Notes: generated by a model from the sequence alone, not told the origin. Positions 46,286 to 54,614 are shown, counted from the stretch's first letter. The stretch: 64,000 nt of DNA from Rhodococcus tibetensis (GCF_024438035.1 NZ_JANFQF010000011.1:1-64000), one strand, 5' to 3'. Numbers and translations are program-made.

Positions 46286-47442
46286 TGGCGGATCGTTGCT
46301 CACCCACGTTCGACCAACTCGCGACGGAACTCGGCTTTTCGTGCCAGGAAGCCGGTGGACTCGTCGAGGTCCGCAGCCCGCTGGCGTTGGAGAACTGGAC
46401 GCTGCCGGTTCTCGAAGCCACCATCGTTCTCGGTTCCGTGCTCGCGCTCGTCCTCGCGATCGTGCGCTTGCGACGGAACGGCGATCCCACCAACCTGGTG
46501 CTCTGGTTCGGCGCGACCGCGTACCTGTTCATCATCGAGCCACCCCTGTACTTCCCCGCAGCCTTCGGCATCGAGGACCACGTGGACACGATGTTCGCGC
46601 ACAACGTTTTCACCGTGGACTTCCTGTGGGGTCGACTCCCGCTGTACATCATCGCGATCTACCCGTTGATGGCCACGTTGGCCTTCGAGATCGTCAGAAT
46701 GCTCGGAGTTTTCCGTCGATACGGGGTTCTCGTCGGTGCGGTCTGCGTGGGCTTCGTCCACCACGCCTTCTACGAGATCTTCGACCATCTCGGACCGCAG
46801 CTGCGGTGGTGGGAGTGGTCGACCGAGAATCCGCTCAACCAGCCGATGTTCGATTCCGTGCCGCTCCCGAGCGTCGTCGTGTTCGCCGCGCTGTGGCCGA
46901 TGTCGCTGGCGTTCTGCGTCCAATTCTTCGTCGGTCGTCACGTCGACCGAGGTCAGCGCTTCTCTGGCCTCCAGTTGGTGTGGCGCACTGCCGTCATCGG
47001 TGTACTGGCGTCGCTGGGCACGTTCATCCTGCCGCTCCCGGCGACGGTCCTCGGAATGGGAAGCACAACCGCCCGCGGGGTTCTCTACGCCACGGAACTG
47101 GTCGTCGTCACCCTGGTCGCGACGTGGATTCTCGTCCGCCAGTGGTTGGCGCTGCGCCGGGGGAATTCGGATGTTCCTGCGTACACCAACGACTTCGTCC
47201 GGCGCTACAGCGTGGTGTACCTGAGCGTGATGGCGCTGCTCTGGGTCAGCGCGTTGCCCGACTACGCGGGCACGGTCGACGGCGTCACGAGCAACGGCGA
47301 TCCCGTCGGGAATCTCTGGTACACCGCGGCATGCTTCACCGTCGCAATACTCTGTGTGGTCGCCACCTTCACCGTGCCACACAGACAGCCTGCAGGAAAC
47401 AACATTGCTTCAGCCGGAGCACACGCTGCAACAGGCACGTAA
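46285..47442 (+). CDS. Polytopic membrane protein coupled to the di-iron protein (unknown)
   Basis: 385 residues, about nine TM helices. Recognisable stretches are LPVLEATIVLGSVLALVLAIV, HHAFYEIFDHLGPQLRWWEW and LPLPATVLGMGSTTARG. HH and His/Trp residues in the loop near FVHHAFYEIFDHLG could bind metal or haem, but no family is recognised. It starts at ATG 46285 in a TGATG junction with the di-iron gene. A membrane partner, electron donor or substrate carrier for that enzyme is the simplest inference. Confidence 0.72.
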   Translation: MADRCSPTFDQLATELGFSCQEAGGLVEVRSPLALENWTLPVLEATIVLGSVLALVLAIVRLRRNGDPTNLVLWFGATAYLFIIEPPLYFPAAFGIEDHVDTMFAHNVFTVDFLWGRLPLYIIAIYPLMATLAFEIVRMLGVFRRYGVLVGAVCVGFVHHAFYEIFDHLGPQLRWWEWSTENPLNQPMFDSVPLPSVVVFAALWPMSLAFCVQFFVGRHVDRGQRFSGLQLVWRTAVIGVLASLGTFILPLPATVLGMGSTTARGVLYATELVVVTLVATWILVRQWLALRRGNSDVPAYTNDFVRRYSVVYLSVMALLWVSALPDYAGTVDGVTSNGDPVGNLWYTAACFTVAILCVVATFTVPHRQPAGNNIASAGAHAATGT

Positions 47443-47449
47443 ACGCAGG

Positions 47450-47490
47450 AAAGCCCCTGACCTGGTCGCAAGGACCGGATCAGGGGCTTT
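47450..47490. terminator. Bidirectional hairpin terminator
   Basis: AAAGCCCCTGA and TCAGGGGCTTT flank a GACCTGGTC/GACCGG interior. The stem has A and T runs on opposite sides, so it can end both the membrane-protein gene on the plus strand and tRNA-Ser(CGA) on the minus strand. Confidence 0.85.
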
Positions 47491-47495
47491 GCCCT

Positions 47496-47586
47496 TGGCG
47501 GTGGCGGAGGGATTTGAACCCTCGGACGGGGGTTACCCGTCACACGCTTTCGAGGCGTGCTCCTTAGGCCGCTCGGACACGCCACC
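47496..47586 (-). tRNA. tRNA-Ser (anticodon CGA)
   Basis: On the minus strand acceptor GGTGGCG pairs with CGCCACC, with discriminator G and an encoded CCA. The anticodon loop CTCGAAA sits in a CACGC/GCGTG stem. A long class II variable arm and T arm GAGGGTTCAAATCCCTC are present. A hairpin terminator lies directly 3'. Confidence 0.95.
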
Positions 47587-47642
47587 GCCGGTGACTTTAC
47601 CGGATGTGGCGCCCGAGCCTGAAATCGCCAGGTGGAGCCGCT

Positions 47643-47834
47643 TTACGTGAGCTTGTCCTTGAGGTTCGACGCGGCGTCCTTGACCTTCTCGCCGGCGTCC
47701 TTGACAGCGGACGACGCCTGGTCGGCCTTGCCCTCGTCGCGCAGGTCCTTGTCGTTGGTTGCTTTGCCTGTGGTTTCCTTCGCCTGACCCTTGAGGTCTT
47801 CGGCCTTGTTCGACGCTTTGTCTGCGATTCCCAT
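47643..47834 (-). CDS. CsbD-family stress protein
   Basis: 63 residues, highly charged. It opens MGIADKASNKAEDLKGQAKETTGKATNDKDLRDEGKADQ-like CsbD sequence (shown here only in outline: KAEDLKGQAKE then DLRDEGKADQ). CsbD proteins are general-stress markers whose biochemical role is unknown. The ATG at 47834 is preceded by GGAGG. A SigF-like promoter lies 112 bp upstream, fitting stress induction. Confidence 0.88.
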   Translation of the reverse strand: MGIADKASNKAEDLKGQAKETTGKATNDKDLRDEGKADQASSAVKDAGEKVKDAASNLKDKLT

Positions 47835-47945
47835 GAGATACCTCCGTGAATCCGTTTCGGACCCGGTGCCGGGCCCGGCGGCGCCTCGTTCAGCGCCTGT
47901 CTCCAGAAAAGCACGGGTCGTGCCGACCCGGCTACACAATGTCGA

Positions 47946-47969
47946 GTACCCCACGAAAACGTTTGAAAC
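47946..47969 (-). promoter_or_regulatory. Candidate SigF-type promoter of the csbD-like gene
   Basis: Minus-strand GGTTT, 14 bases, then GGGTAC. It resembles the SigF pattern and the element at 44335. It overlaps the 3' side of tadA's downstream region and faces csbD. Confidence 0.5.
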
Positions 47970-47972
47970 CGG

Positions 47973-48431
47973 TCAGCGGCGTTCTCGGAAGAAATCCTCG
48001 AGGATTCCGGCGCACTCGTCTTCGAGAACACCCCCGCGGACCTGCGGCCGGTGCGTGAGCCGGCGGTCGCGGACTACGTCCCAGAGGGAGCCGACTGCCC
48101 CGGTTTTCGGCTCCCATGCGCCGAAGACCACGCGCGACACCCGCGCGAGCACCAGCGCTCCGGCACACATCGTGCACGGTTCGAGCGTCACGGCCAGCGT
48201 CGCACCTTCGAGGCGCCACCCGTCTCCGTAGACCCTCGCCGCTTCCCTCAGCGCCATGATCTCCGCGTGCGCTGTCGGGTCCGACATCGCCTCACGCGAG
48301 TTGACGGCCCGCGACACCTCGACACCGTCAGCGTCGAACACCACGGCGCCCACCGGCACATCGGCGTCGGTGGCGGCCCGGGCCGCCTCGATTGCCGCGC
48401 GGATCATCCGCTCGTCGTCCTGAAGTGTCAC
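47973..48431 (-). CDS. tadA: tRNA-specific adenosine deaminase
   Basis: 152 residues. Zinc and catalytic residues are in TAHAEIMALREA (HAE) and EPCTMCAGAL (PCxxC). TadA deaminates A34 of tRNA-Arg(ACG) to inosine and is essential in most bacteria. The GTG at 48431 opens VTLQDDERMIRAAIEAA. It is 10 bp downstream of its associated-protein gene, in the usual actinobacterial pairing. Confidence 0.93.
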   Translation of the reverse strand: MTLQDDERMIRAAIEAARAATDADVPVGAVVFDADGVEVSRAVNSREAMSDPTAHAEIMALREAARVYGDGWRLEGATLAVTLEPCTMCAGALVLARVSRVVFGAWEPKTGAVGSLWDVVRDRRLTHRPQVRGGVLEDECAGILEDFFRERR

Positions 48432-48441
48432 TGGATGCGAA

Positions 48442-48981
48442 CTAACGCGGCAGTTTGTCGAGAACCCCCGACAGCTCCGTGGTGAAGCCCAGTCGCTGAG
48501 CGATCATGCCCAGTTGCTCGTCCGGATACAGGTCCGTTTCGGCGGTGATGACAGCCAGCACCGGTTCGGGCAGTCCCAGGTCGGCGAGGAGAGAAAGATC
48601 ACCCTCCTCCCACGGCTCGACGTCGTCGAGGTCGTCCGGGTCGATGTCGGGCACCTCGATGTTCAGTGCATCCAGCACGTCGGCGGCGATGTCGTAATCG
48701 ATGGCCGCGGTGGCGTCGGACAGCAGCAGTCTTGTGCCCGACGGCGCAGGCCGCAGGATGATGAAGAATTCGTCGTCCACGTCCAGCAGTCCGAAGAACG
48801 CGCCCGCGCTGCGGAGGGACCGAAGTTCCTCCTCCGCGGTACTCAGACTGGTCAGAGCAGCCGAGGTGAGGGCCTTGACTTTCCATCGGCCGTCCTCGTG
48901 TACTACCGCGACACCGAAGCCCTCCAGATCCTCAGCCCGATCCGACGAGGCGCTGTTGTTTCCCGCGCGCTGTGCACCCAT
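48442..48981 (-). CDS. tRNA adenosine deaminase-associated protein
   Basis: 179 residues. The actinobacterial family found next to tadA (TIGR03941) is recognisable from GFGVAVVHEDGRWKVKAL, the GAFFGLLDVDDEFFIILRP core and an acidic stretch VPDIDPDDLDDVEPWEEGDL. The biochemical role is unknown; an accessory role for TadA is inferred from constant pairing. ATG 48981 was chosen; a longer frame exists. It is divergent from tyrA with 67 bp between starts. Confidence 0.87.
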   Translation of the reverse strand: MGAQRAGNNSASSDRAEDLEGFGVAVVHEDGRWKVKALTSAALTSLSTAEEELRSLRSAGAFFGLLDVDDEFFIILRPAPSGTRLLLSDATAAIDYDIAADVLDALNIEVPDIDPDDLDDVEPWEEGDLSLLADLGLPEPVLAVITAETDLYPDEQLGMIAQRLGFTTELSGVLDKLPR

Positions 48982-49048
48982 GAGCGCAACGGTAGCCCGC
49001 GGGGTGCCGGTAAATGAAGTCCGCACACGAATGTGCCAACCTGATCGG

Positions 49049-49999
49049 GTGTCTGATACCCCTTCCGCACCTCCGGTGTGCGTGCTCGGCCTGGGCTTGA
49101 TCGGCGGTTCACTGCTGCGTGCGGTGGTCCGGGCGGGACGCGAAGCGTGGGGTCACAACCGATCCGCGCCGTCCGTCGACGCCGCCCGGGCGGACGGTTT
49201 CGACGCCGACACCGATCTGGTCGCGGTACTCCAACGTGCGTCGGCAGAGTCGGCGCTGATCGTGATCGCGGTCCCTGTGCCCGCGGTCGCCGCCACTCTC
49301 ACCGCGATCGCCCTGTACGCACCGAACTGCTCGATTACCGATGTCGTCAGTGTCAAGGCGGAAGTCGCGGCCGCTGCAGCCCGTCAGGGACTCGCCGACC
49401 GCTATGTGGGCGGGCACCCGATGGCCGGGACGTCGGCGTCGGGGTGGAGCGTCGGCAGCGCCGACCTTTTCCGCGAGGCGGTGTGGGTGGTCGGCACCGA
49501 CGACGGCGTCGACCACAGAATCTGGACGCAGGTAGCGCAACTGGCATTGGACTGCGGATCCGTCGTCGTACCCGCCGAGTCCGCCGAACACGATCGTGCG
49601 GTCGCGCGGATCTCGCACCTCCCGCATCTGCTGGCCGAAACCCTGGCCGTGACCGGCGCGGCAGGTGGGCCGCTGGCGCTGGGACTGGCGGCGGGGTCGT
49701 TCCGTGACGGCACTCGCGTCGCCGGGAGCGCGCCCGGCCTCGTTCGCGCCATGTGCGAGGGAAACCGGGAGGCACTACTGATCGCCTTGGACGAAGCGCT
49801 GGACCTGCTGCAGACCGCGCGAACCGAACTGGCCGGGGAGTCGTCCACCGCGACGCTCGTCGACGCCGGACACGCCGCCCGCACCAGGTACGAGAATCAG
49901 GAGACCTGGGACATTACGGGCATCGTGCCCGGCAACGACGGCTGGATCGAGGCGATGCGCGATGCGGGCCGCCGCGGGGGGCGGCTCCGCCGCCTGTGA
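49049..49999 (+). CDS. tyrA: Prephenate dehydrogenase
   Basis: 316 residues. The NAD-binding loop is VLGLGLIGGSLLRAV, with the TyrA motifs DVVSVKAEV, GGHPMAGTSASG and AEHDRAVARISHLPHLLAE. It converts prephenate to 4-hydroxyphenylpyruvate for tyrosine synthesis. No ACT or fused chorismate mutase domain is present. The GTG at 49049 gives the correct distance to the Rossmann motif. The TGA stop (49997-49999) is the first base group of a dispersed palindrome. Confidence 0.93.
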   Translation: MSDTPSAPPVCVLGLGLIGGSLLRAVVRAGREAWGHNRSAPSVDAARADGFDADTDLVAVLQRASAESALIVIAVPVPAVAATLTAIALYAPNCSITDVVSVKAEVAAAAARQGLADRYVGGHPMAGTSASGWSVGSADLFREAVWVVGTDDGVDHRIWTQVAQLALDCGSVVVPAESAEHDRAVARISHLPHLLAETLAVTGAAGGPLALGLAAGSFRDGTRVAGSAPGLVRAMCEGNREALLIALDEALDLLQTARTELAGESSTATLVDAGHAARTRYENQETWDITGIVPGNDGWIEAMRDAGRRGGRLRRL

Positions 50000-50051
50000 G
50001 TGCTCGACGAGTGCAGAGACTCGCTAACCGCGCACGAGCGCGAAGCGCCTA
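49997..50051. repeat. Dispersed palindrome family 1, copy 3
   Basis: Runs from the tyrA stop (TGA) to the stop of the convergent glycolipid-binding gene (TAG, minus strand). It shares GAGTGCAGAGACTC-CTAACC-GCGCACG-GCGC-GAAGCGCCTA with the other copies. Stem pairing is less perfect than in copy 2. It serves as stop-codon donor to both neighbouring genes. Confidence 0.8.
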
Positions 50052-50636
50052 AATCCGTTCCGCCAGCCCCGGGTAGTCGAGGATGAACCCTGCAGCGTCG
50101 ACGGTGACCGAGGAGCTGGACACCGGCGACAGGACGTGAATTCCGTCCGGACCGCTGCTGTACGTGAGGATGGCGCCCTCCACCCGGAGGTCGAGGAGGT
50201 TGACGTAGACAACAGGCACCTGGATGTCCTCGGAGCCGAGATGCAGCCCGTATCGCCGGATCGGCAGGGTGTTGAAGAAAGGGCTGAGCACCATATCCAC
50301 GTCGAGGGCACCGTCGAACGTGGAGCGCTGGTGCTGAGCACCGTGCTGCACCATCCACGTGCCTTCCTCGTCGCGGCTGATCGACATCTGCCGCTCACCT
50401 GCGGCGACAGACGTGCGCAACGAGAGTCGCCGGGTGACGCCGCTCTCGTCGGTGACGAGGTCGTAGGAGGCGCTGAACGCGGGATGATCAGGGCATTCGC
50501 CGCCGATGATGCGGCCGGCAGCCTTGATGCGGTCGCCGCTGAGCTGGACACGCACCGATTCCATACGGGGTGCGTTGGCCGCCCGCCACGTCAGTACCGC
50601 AGGCCAGGACGGGGCACCGGAGTCTTGGATGCTCAC
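50049..50636 (-). CDS. Putative glycolipid-binding domain protein (PF06475 type)
   Basis: 195 residues, predicted beta-rich. Family-like stretches are VLTWRAANAPRMESVRVQL, SYDLVTDESGVTRRLSLR, GTWMVQHGAQH and DVDMVLSPFFNTLPIRR. Relatives are annotated glycolipid-binding; the true ligand is unproven. The GTG at 50636 overlaps the upstream membrane gene's stop as GTGA. The stop codon is inside a dispersed palindrome. Confidence 0.82.
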   Translation of the reverse strand: MSIQDSGAPSWPAVLTWRAANAPRMESVRVQLSGDRIKAAGRIIGGECPDHPAFSASYDLVTDESGVTRRLSLRTSVAAGERQMSISRDEEGTWMVQHGAQHQRSTFDGALDVDMVLSPFFNTLPIRRYGLHLGSEDIQVPVVYVNLLDLRVEGAILTYSSGPDGIHVLSPVSSSSVTVDAAGFILDYPGLAERI

Positions 50637-51727
50637 CTGTCTACGGTAAGCGACGACGGCTCGCGGGGTGGCAATGGGCCGAGTTTCGTTGCAGCAGAGT
50701 TGCCGAGATCGGGTGCCCGGGCGCGATCCATCGCCGCGATGCGCGCGGAGAACACGGTGAGGGCACTCAGGCCGACGGCCACGTTGAGGAGCGCCCCGAA
50801 TTCCTGGGCCACGAAATCGAAGACTTCGGTGAGCAGCACGGTCACGAGCGCCGCAGACCGCAGGAACTGCAAGGGCCACATCTTGCCGTTGCGCAGACGC
50901 AGCGTCGCGCTCCCGCACAGCACGAACGCGATGGCCGAACCGACGAGCTGACCGATGGTGGTGACATCCGCGCCGGCGCCGCGCAGGTCGTCGCCCAGGG
51001 TGATCACGGCACTGATCAGACCCAGCGTGGAGAAGACGGTGAGCCCGACAGCGGCCGTCCACAGCATCCCCGGGCCCTTCGCGAACTCAGGCGTCGCCCG
51101 TCGCGCGACTTCCCGCACCGACGGCACCACCCGCCCGCGCCGCTCAGGACAGTGGTCGAGCAGGTTCGCAACCGACGCGAGCGTCGACGCATCCGCACCC
51201 GCCTCCCCGGCGCGCCGGAGTTGTGCGAGCGCCTGATCCCGCCGTACACGATCCAGGCCGCGGTCGAGGCCGCCGAGGGCGATGGCGGCGGCGTTGGCGA
51301 CGTCTTCGGTGACGGTCGGCGGGCGCACGTCGTGCAACCACCGATTGACCAGCAGCAACACCACGATTACCACGTACATGATGGCGACGGACGGCCGGTA
51401 GAAGTAGTCGTTGGTTTTGGTGACGAACTTACCGATCTCGTCGAGAAACAATCCGAATCCGATGCCACCCACGACGACGGCCACGACTCGTGGTTTCCGG
51501 CCGAGAAACGAGAACACCGTCACCAGGGCCACGATCATGCCGAGCCCACCCCAGAGCACGTGCGCGATGTGGAGAGAGGACCCCCCGACCTGGGGATAAC
51601 CCGTCAGGTGGAGGTAGGCGCGGGTAAGCAGAATCGTGAGGATGCCGATGATGACGAACGCCTCGACGAGACCGCTACCCTGGGCGTCGCGCACAAACAG
51701 TGACCTCTCGCGAAACCCGGGATTCAT
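50633..51727 (-). CDS. Membrane protein of unknown function, operon with the glycolipid-binding gene
   Basis: 364 residues. Four TM helices (about 20-125) are followed by a cytoplasmic stretch of about 90 residues with charged helices (LAQLRRAGEAGADASTLASV), then three or four further TM helices. The IGFGLFLDEIGKFVTKTNDYFYRPSV segment is distinctive and resembles uncharacterised actinobacterial membrane proteins. No enzymatic motif was recognised. It ends in a GTGA overlap with the glycolipid-binding gene. Confidence 0.75.
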   Translation of the reverse strand: MNPGFRERSLFVRDAQGSGLVEAFVIIGILTILLTRAYLHLTGYPQVGGSSLHIAHVLWGGLGMIVALVTVFSFLGRKPRVVAVVVGGIGFGLFLDEIGKFVTKTNDYFYRPSVAIMYVVIVVLLLVNRWLHDVRPPTVTEDVANAAAIALGGLDRGLDRVRRDQALAQLRRAGEAGADASTLASVANLLDHCPERRGRVVPSVREVARRATPEFAKGPGMLWTAAVGLTVFSTLGLISAVITLGDDLRGAGADVTTIGQLVGSAIAFVLCGSATLRLRNGKMWPLQFLRSAALVTVLLTEVFDFVAQEFGALLNVAVGLSALTVFSARIAAMDRARAPDLGNSAATKLGPLPPREPSSLTVDR

Positions 51728-51887
51728 GGCCGCCTCCCTGCGTTCCCACCCACAGGAAGTCTAGGACTCCGGCAGGTCGAAATGTCCGGTGTTGCCCGCA
51801 GTCGGCAAGTACACACGGGTCGTTGGTCAACCTCGGGGCAGATCTCGAGTAACGTTCTCGGGTGACTGGTTCGTGAGGAAGGGTGCC

Positions 51888-53051
51888 GTGACGTCAACCG
51901 GGAGCATGGTGGGCCTGTTCGCCGGTATAGGCGGGCTCGAGTTAGGTCTCCGAGAGCACGGCTGGGACACCGAACTGCTCTGTGAGATCGATCCGGGCGC
52001 CCAGGCGGTTCTCCGTACCCGATTTCAGGACGTACCGGTGCATGCCGACGTCACGAAACTGCGGTCCCTCCCCCAGGACATCGAGTTGGTCGCCGCCGGA
52101 TTCCCCTGCCAGGACCTGTCCCAGGCGGGCCGGACGGCCGGCATCACGGGATCGCGGTCGAGTTTGGTGGACGAGGTGTTCCGGTTGGTCAAACGGCGCA
52201 AGGGTCCCCGCTGGCTGCTCATCGAGAACGTGCCGTTCATGTTGCAGCTGGGCCGAGGCGCCGCTATGAGACACATCACCGACGCCCTCGAGGACCTCGG
52301 GTACATGTGGGCGTACCGGGTGGTCGATGCCCGGGCCTTCGGGCTTCCGCAACGGCGTCAGCGGGTTCTGATGCTCGCTTCGCGGACCGAGGACCCTCGT
52401 CCGGTGTTGTTCGGTGAGGACGCCGGGGAACGCCCGGTGGGTGATCCTGCCGACTTCCCGTGCGGCTTCTATTGGACCGAGGGCACGCGTGGACTCGGCT
52501 GGGCGGTCAATGCGGTCCCGACACTCAAGGGTGGTTCTTCCGTCGGAATCGCCAGCCCGCCGGCCGTGCGGTTGCCGTCGGGCGAGATCGTCACTCCGGG
52601 CCTGATCGACGCCGAAAGACTCCAGGGCTTCGATCCCGACTGGACCGCTCCGGCCGCGCTCGTCCCGGGTCTGCGCAACAGCCATCGGTGGAAGCTCGTC
52701 GGCAACGCGGTGAGCGTGCGGATGGCGTCGTGGGTAGGTGGACGTCTGGTGTCGCCGGGAATCTATGAGCGCAGCATCGAGACTCCCCTGAATCCTGGCG
52801 ATGCGTGGCCCGCCGGGGCCTGGGGAATGAACCGGCAAGCATTTCGGGTGCACACCTCGACGTGGCCGGTGCAGGAACCCTACGAGGACCTCAGTGGATT
52901 TCTCGAGGACACCCGGCTGCTGTCTGCCCGCGCGACTGCGGGATTCCTCAAACGGGCGCGGATGGGCAACCTGCGGTTCATCCCGGGTTTCATCGACGAC
53001 GTCGAGAGCCACCTCGACCGTATGGGCGGGTTCCCGCAGGCCGCGGCCTGA
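51888..53051 (+). CDS. DNA (cytosine-5)-methyltransferase
   Basis: 387 residues. C5-methyltransferase motifs are in order: I FAGIGGLELG (11-20), IV AGFPCQDLSQ with catalytic C74, VI LIENVP (112-116), VIII LPQRRQRVL and X LVGNAVSVRMA. A further 100 residues follow motif X, longer than the usual tail. The GTG at 51888 follows GAGGAAGGG. It precedes a Vsr endonuclease gene by 17 bp. No restriction endonuclease is seen on either side, so it looks like a solitary methyltransferase plus its mismatch-repair partner. Target sequence unknown. Confidence 0.9.
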   Translation: MTSTGSMVGLFAGIGGLELGLREHGWDTELLCEIDPGAQAVLRTRFQDVPVHADVTKLRSLPQDIELVAAGFPCQDLSQAGRTAGITGSRSSLVDEVFRLVKRRKGPRWLLIENVPFMLQLGRGAAMRHITDALEDLGYMWAYRVVDARAFGLPQRRQRVLMLASRTEDPRPVLFGEDAGERPVGDPADFPCGFYWTEGTRGLGWAVNAVPTLKGGSSVGIASPPAVRLPSGEIVTPGLIDAERLQGFDPDWTAPAALVPGLRNSHRWKLVGNAVSVRMASWVGGRLVSPGIYERSIETPLNPGDAWPAGAWGMNRQAFRVHTSTWPVQEPYEDLSGFLEDTRLLSARATAGFLKRARMGNLRFIPGFIDDVESHLDRMGGFPQAAA

Positions 53052-53068
53052 CGGACCGGCACTTGCTC

Positions 53069-53482
53069 ATGCCCTCCACCGATCCCGCCACCAGTGCCCG
53101 GATGCGGGCGCAGCGGCGGCGCGACACCGTTCCCGAACTGGGACTGCGCCGGGAACTGCACCGGCGCGGGGTGCGGTTCTTCGTGGACCGGGCCCCGGTG
53201 AAGGGCATCAGACGACGCGCCGACCTCGTGTTTCCCCGCCGCAAGGTGGCGGTGTACGTGGACGGCTGTTTCTGGCACAGCTGTCCGGAGCACGCCACCT
53301 TCCCGAAGAACAACGCCGAGTGGTGGGCCGACAAGCTCGCCGGCAATGTCACCCGTGACCGCGATACCGACGCCCGGCTCGCCGAGTCCGGCTGGACGGT
53401 GGTGCGGATCTGGGAGCACGAAGACCCCGTCGAGGCGGCCGACCGCGTGCAACTTGCTTTGGGCACCGTCGAACGGCCTTGA
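53069..53482 (+). CDS. vsr: Very short patch repair endonuclease
   Basis: 137 residues. Catalytic D52 in RRADLVF and F68-W69-H70 in GCFWHSCPEH align almost exactly with E. coli Vsr (D51, H69). The enzyme nicks 5' of T in T:G mismatches created by deamination of 5-methylcytosine. Pairing with the methyltransferase 17 bp upstream is the classic arrangement. Start ATG 53069; the first ten residues are non-conserved. Confidence 0.92.
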   Translation: MPSTDPATSARMRAQRRRDTVPELGLRRELHRRGVRFFVDRAPVKGIRRRADLVFPRRKVAVYVDGCFWHSCPEHATFPKNNAEWWADKLAGNVTRDRDTDARLAESGWTVVRIWEHEDPVEAADRVQLALGTVERP

Positions 53483-53589
53483 CTGTGCGGTGCACAATTT
53501 TGCACCCTCGGAGGTATGGCTGAGCAGGAAAGTTCGGTGCAGGATGGTGTCATCGGAAAAACTCCCACGCCTTCCCCCGGAGGAGCATC

Positions 53590-53856
53590 ATGATCCGCCA
53601 GTTCTTCGCGGCGGCCTCCATTGCGCTCGCAGCGGTAGCCGGACCTCTTCTCGGTGTCGGTCCGTTTGCCGCGGCCGCACCGGGCGACACGTACATCAGC
53701 AATTCCGTCGCCAACCCGGCGGATCAGGCGTTCTGCGACGATCAGGCAGCCCTCGCCAATAACCTGGCAGCCAAGGGCGACTATGCGCGGGCCGACGGCG
53801 TCGCGTCTTCGGCGAACATGAGCGGTTGCCGTATCTTCACGTTCCAGGCGTCCTAG
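53590..53856 (+). CDS. Small secreted protein (unknown)
   Basis: 88 residues. A clean signal peptide (about 1-30, ending AAA before PGDTYIS) is followed by a 58-residue mature part with two cysteines (AFCDDQ, SGCRIF). These could form a disulphide, as in DUF732-type mycobacterial secreted proteins, though similarity is weak. AGGAG lies directly upstream of ATG 53590. Function unknown. Confidence 0.75.
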   Translation: MIRQFFAAASIALAAVAGPLLGVGPFAAAAPGDTYISNSVANPADQAFCDDQAALANNLAAKGDYARADGVASSANMSGCRIFTFQAS

Positions 53857-53923
53857 TTCGCGCAGTTTGCCGGTTCGGCAACATAACTTTCACCTGGCCC
53901 AGGTTTGGCCGCACAGTGGAGCC

Positions 53924-54580
53924 ATGACGCATCTTCACGAGCACGACCCGAGCGATTTCTACAGCCAGGAGTTCTGGGATGAGCGGTACAGCTCGACCGG
54001 TGCGGTGTGGAGCGGAAACCCCAATCCCCGCGTCGTGGAACAGCTGGCGAGTGTCACACCGGGCCGCGCTCTGGACATCGGCTGCGGCGAGGGGGCGGAT
54101 GTCATCTGGCTGGCCGCGAACGGCTGGGACGCCACCGGCGTCGACGTGTCGATGGTGGCGCTCGACCGCGCCGCCGCACGGGCAGCAGAGGCCGGTGCTG
54201 CGGTCGCGGCGCACACCACTTGGCAGCAGGTCGACATCCGGTCGTGGGAGCCGCCCGCCGGACAGTTCGATCTGGTGTCGGCACAGTTCATGCAACTGCC
54301 GGAGCCCACACGTGGAGACCTGCACCGTCGTCTGGCGGCGGCCGTGCGACCGGGCGGGCACCTGCTGATCGTGGGCCATCACCCCGCCGATCTGAAGACT
54401 TCGGTGGGCAGACCCGACGTGCCGGACATCATGTTCACCGCGGAACAGGTGGCTGCCGCGCTCGAACCCGAAAGCTGGGAGATCCTCGTGTGCGCGGCCC
54501 CCGAGCGCGAGATCCAGGATCCGGAAGGAAACCTCGTCGCCATCCAGGACGCGGTCCTGCATGCCGTTCGGCGGCACTGA
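53924..54580 (+). CDS. Class I SAM-dependent methyltransferase (Methyltransf_23/25 type)
   Basis: 218 residues. FYSQEFWDERYSSTGAVWSGNPN is a common N-terminal tag of the group. Motif I is RALDIGCGEGADVIWLA, then GVDVSMVALDRAA, QFDLVSAQFMQL and VRPGGHLLIVGHHP. It probably methylates a small molecule; the substrate is unknown. ATG 53924 was chosen, and upstream codons are unrelated. It ends convergent with the beta-lactamase-fold gene across a hairpin. Confidence 0.85.
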   Translation: MTHLHEHDPSDFYSQEFWDERYSSTGAVWSGNPNPRVVEQLASVTPGRALDIGCGEGADVIWLAANGWDATGVDVSMVALDRAAARAAEAGAAVAAHTTWQQVDIRSWEPPAGQFDLVSAQFMQLPEPTRGDLHRRLAAAVRPGGHLLIVGHHPADLKTSVGRPDVPDIMFTAEQVAAALEPESWEILVCAAPEREIQDPEGNLVAIQDAVLHAVRRH

Positions 54581-54614
54581 CGATCGCCCCTCTACTCGGC
54601 CCGCCTCCGGTGTA

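Noticed and set aside
53483-53589. A restriction endonuclease partner for the methyltransferase
   Set aside because: Only a 107-bp gap before a small secreted protein; no nuclease fold in either flank.
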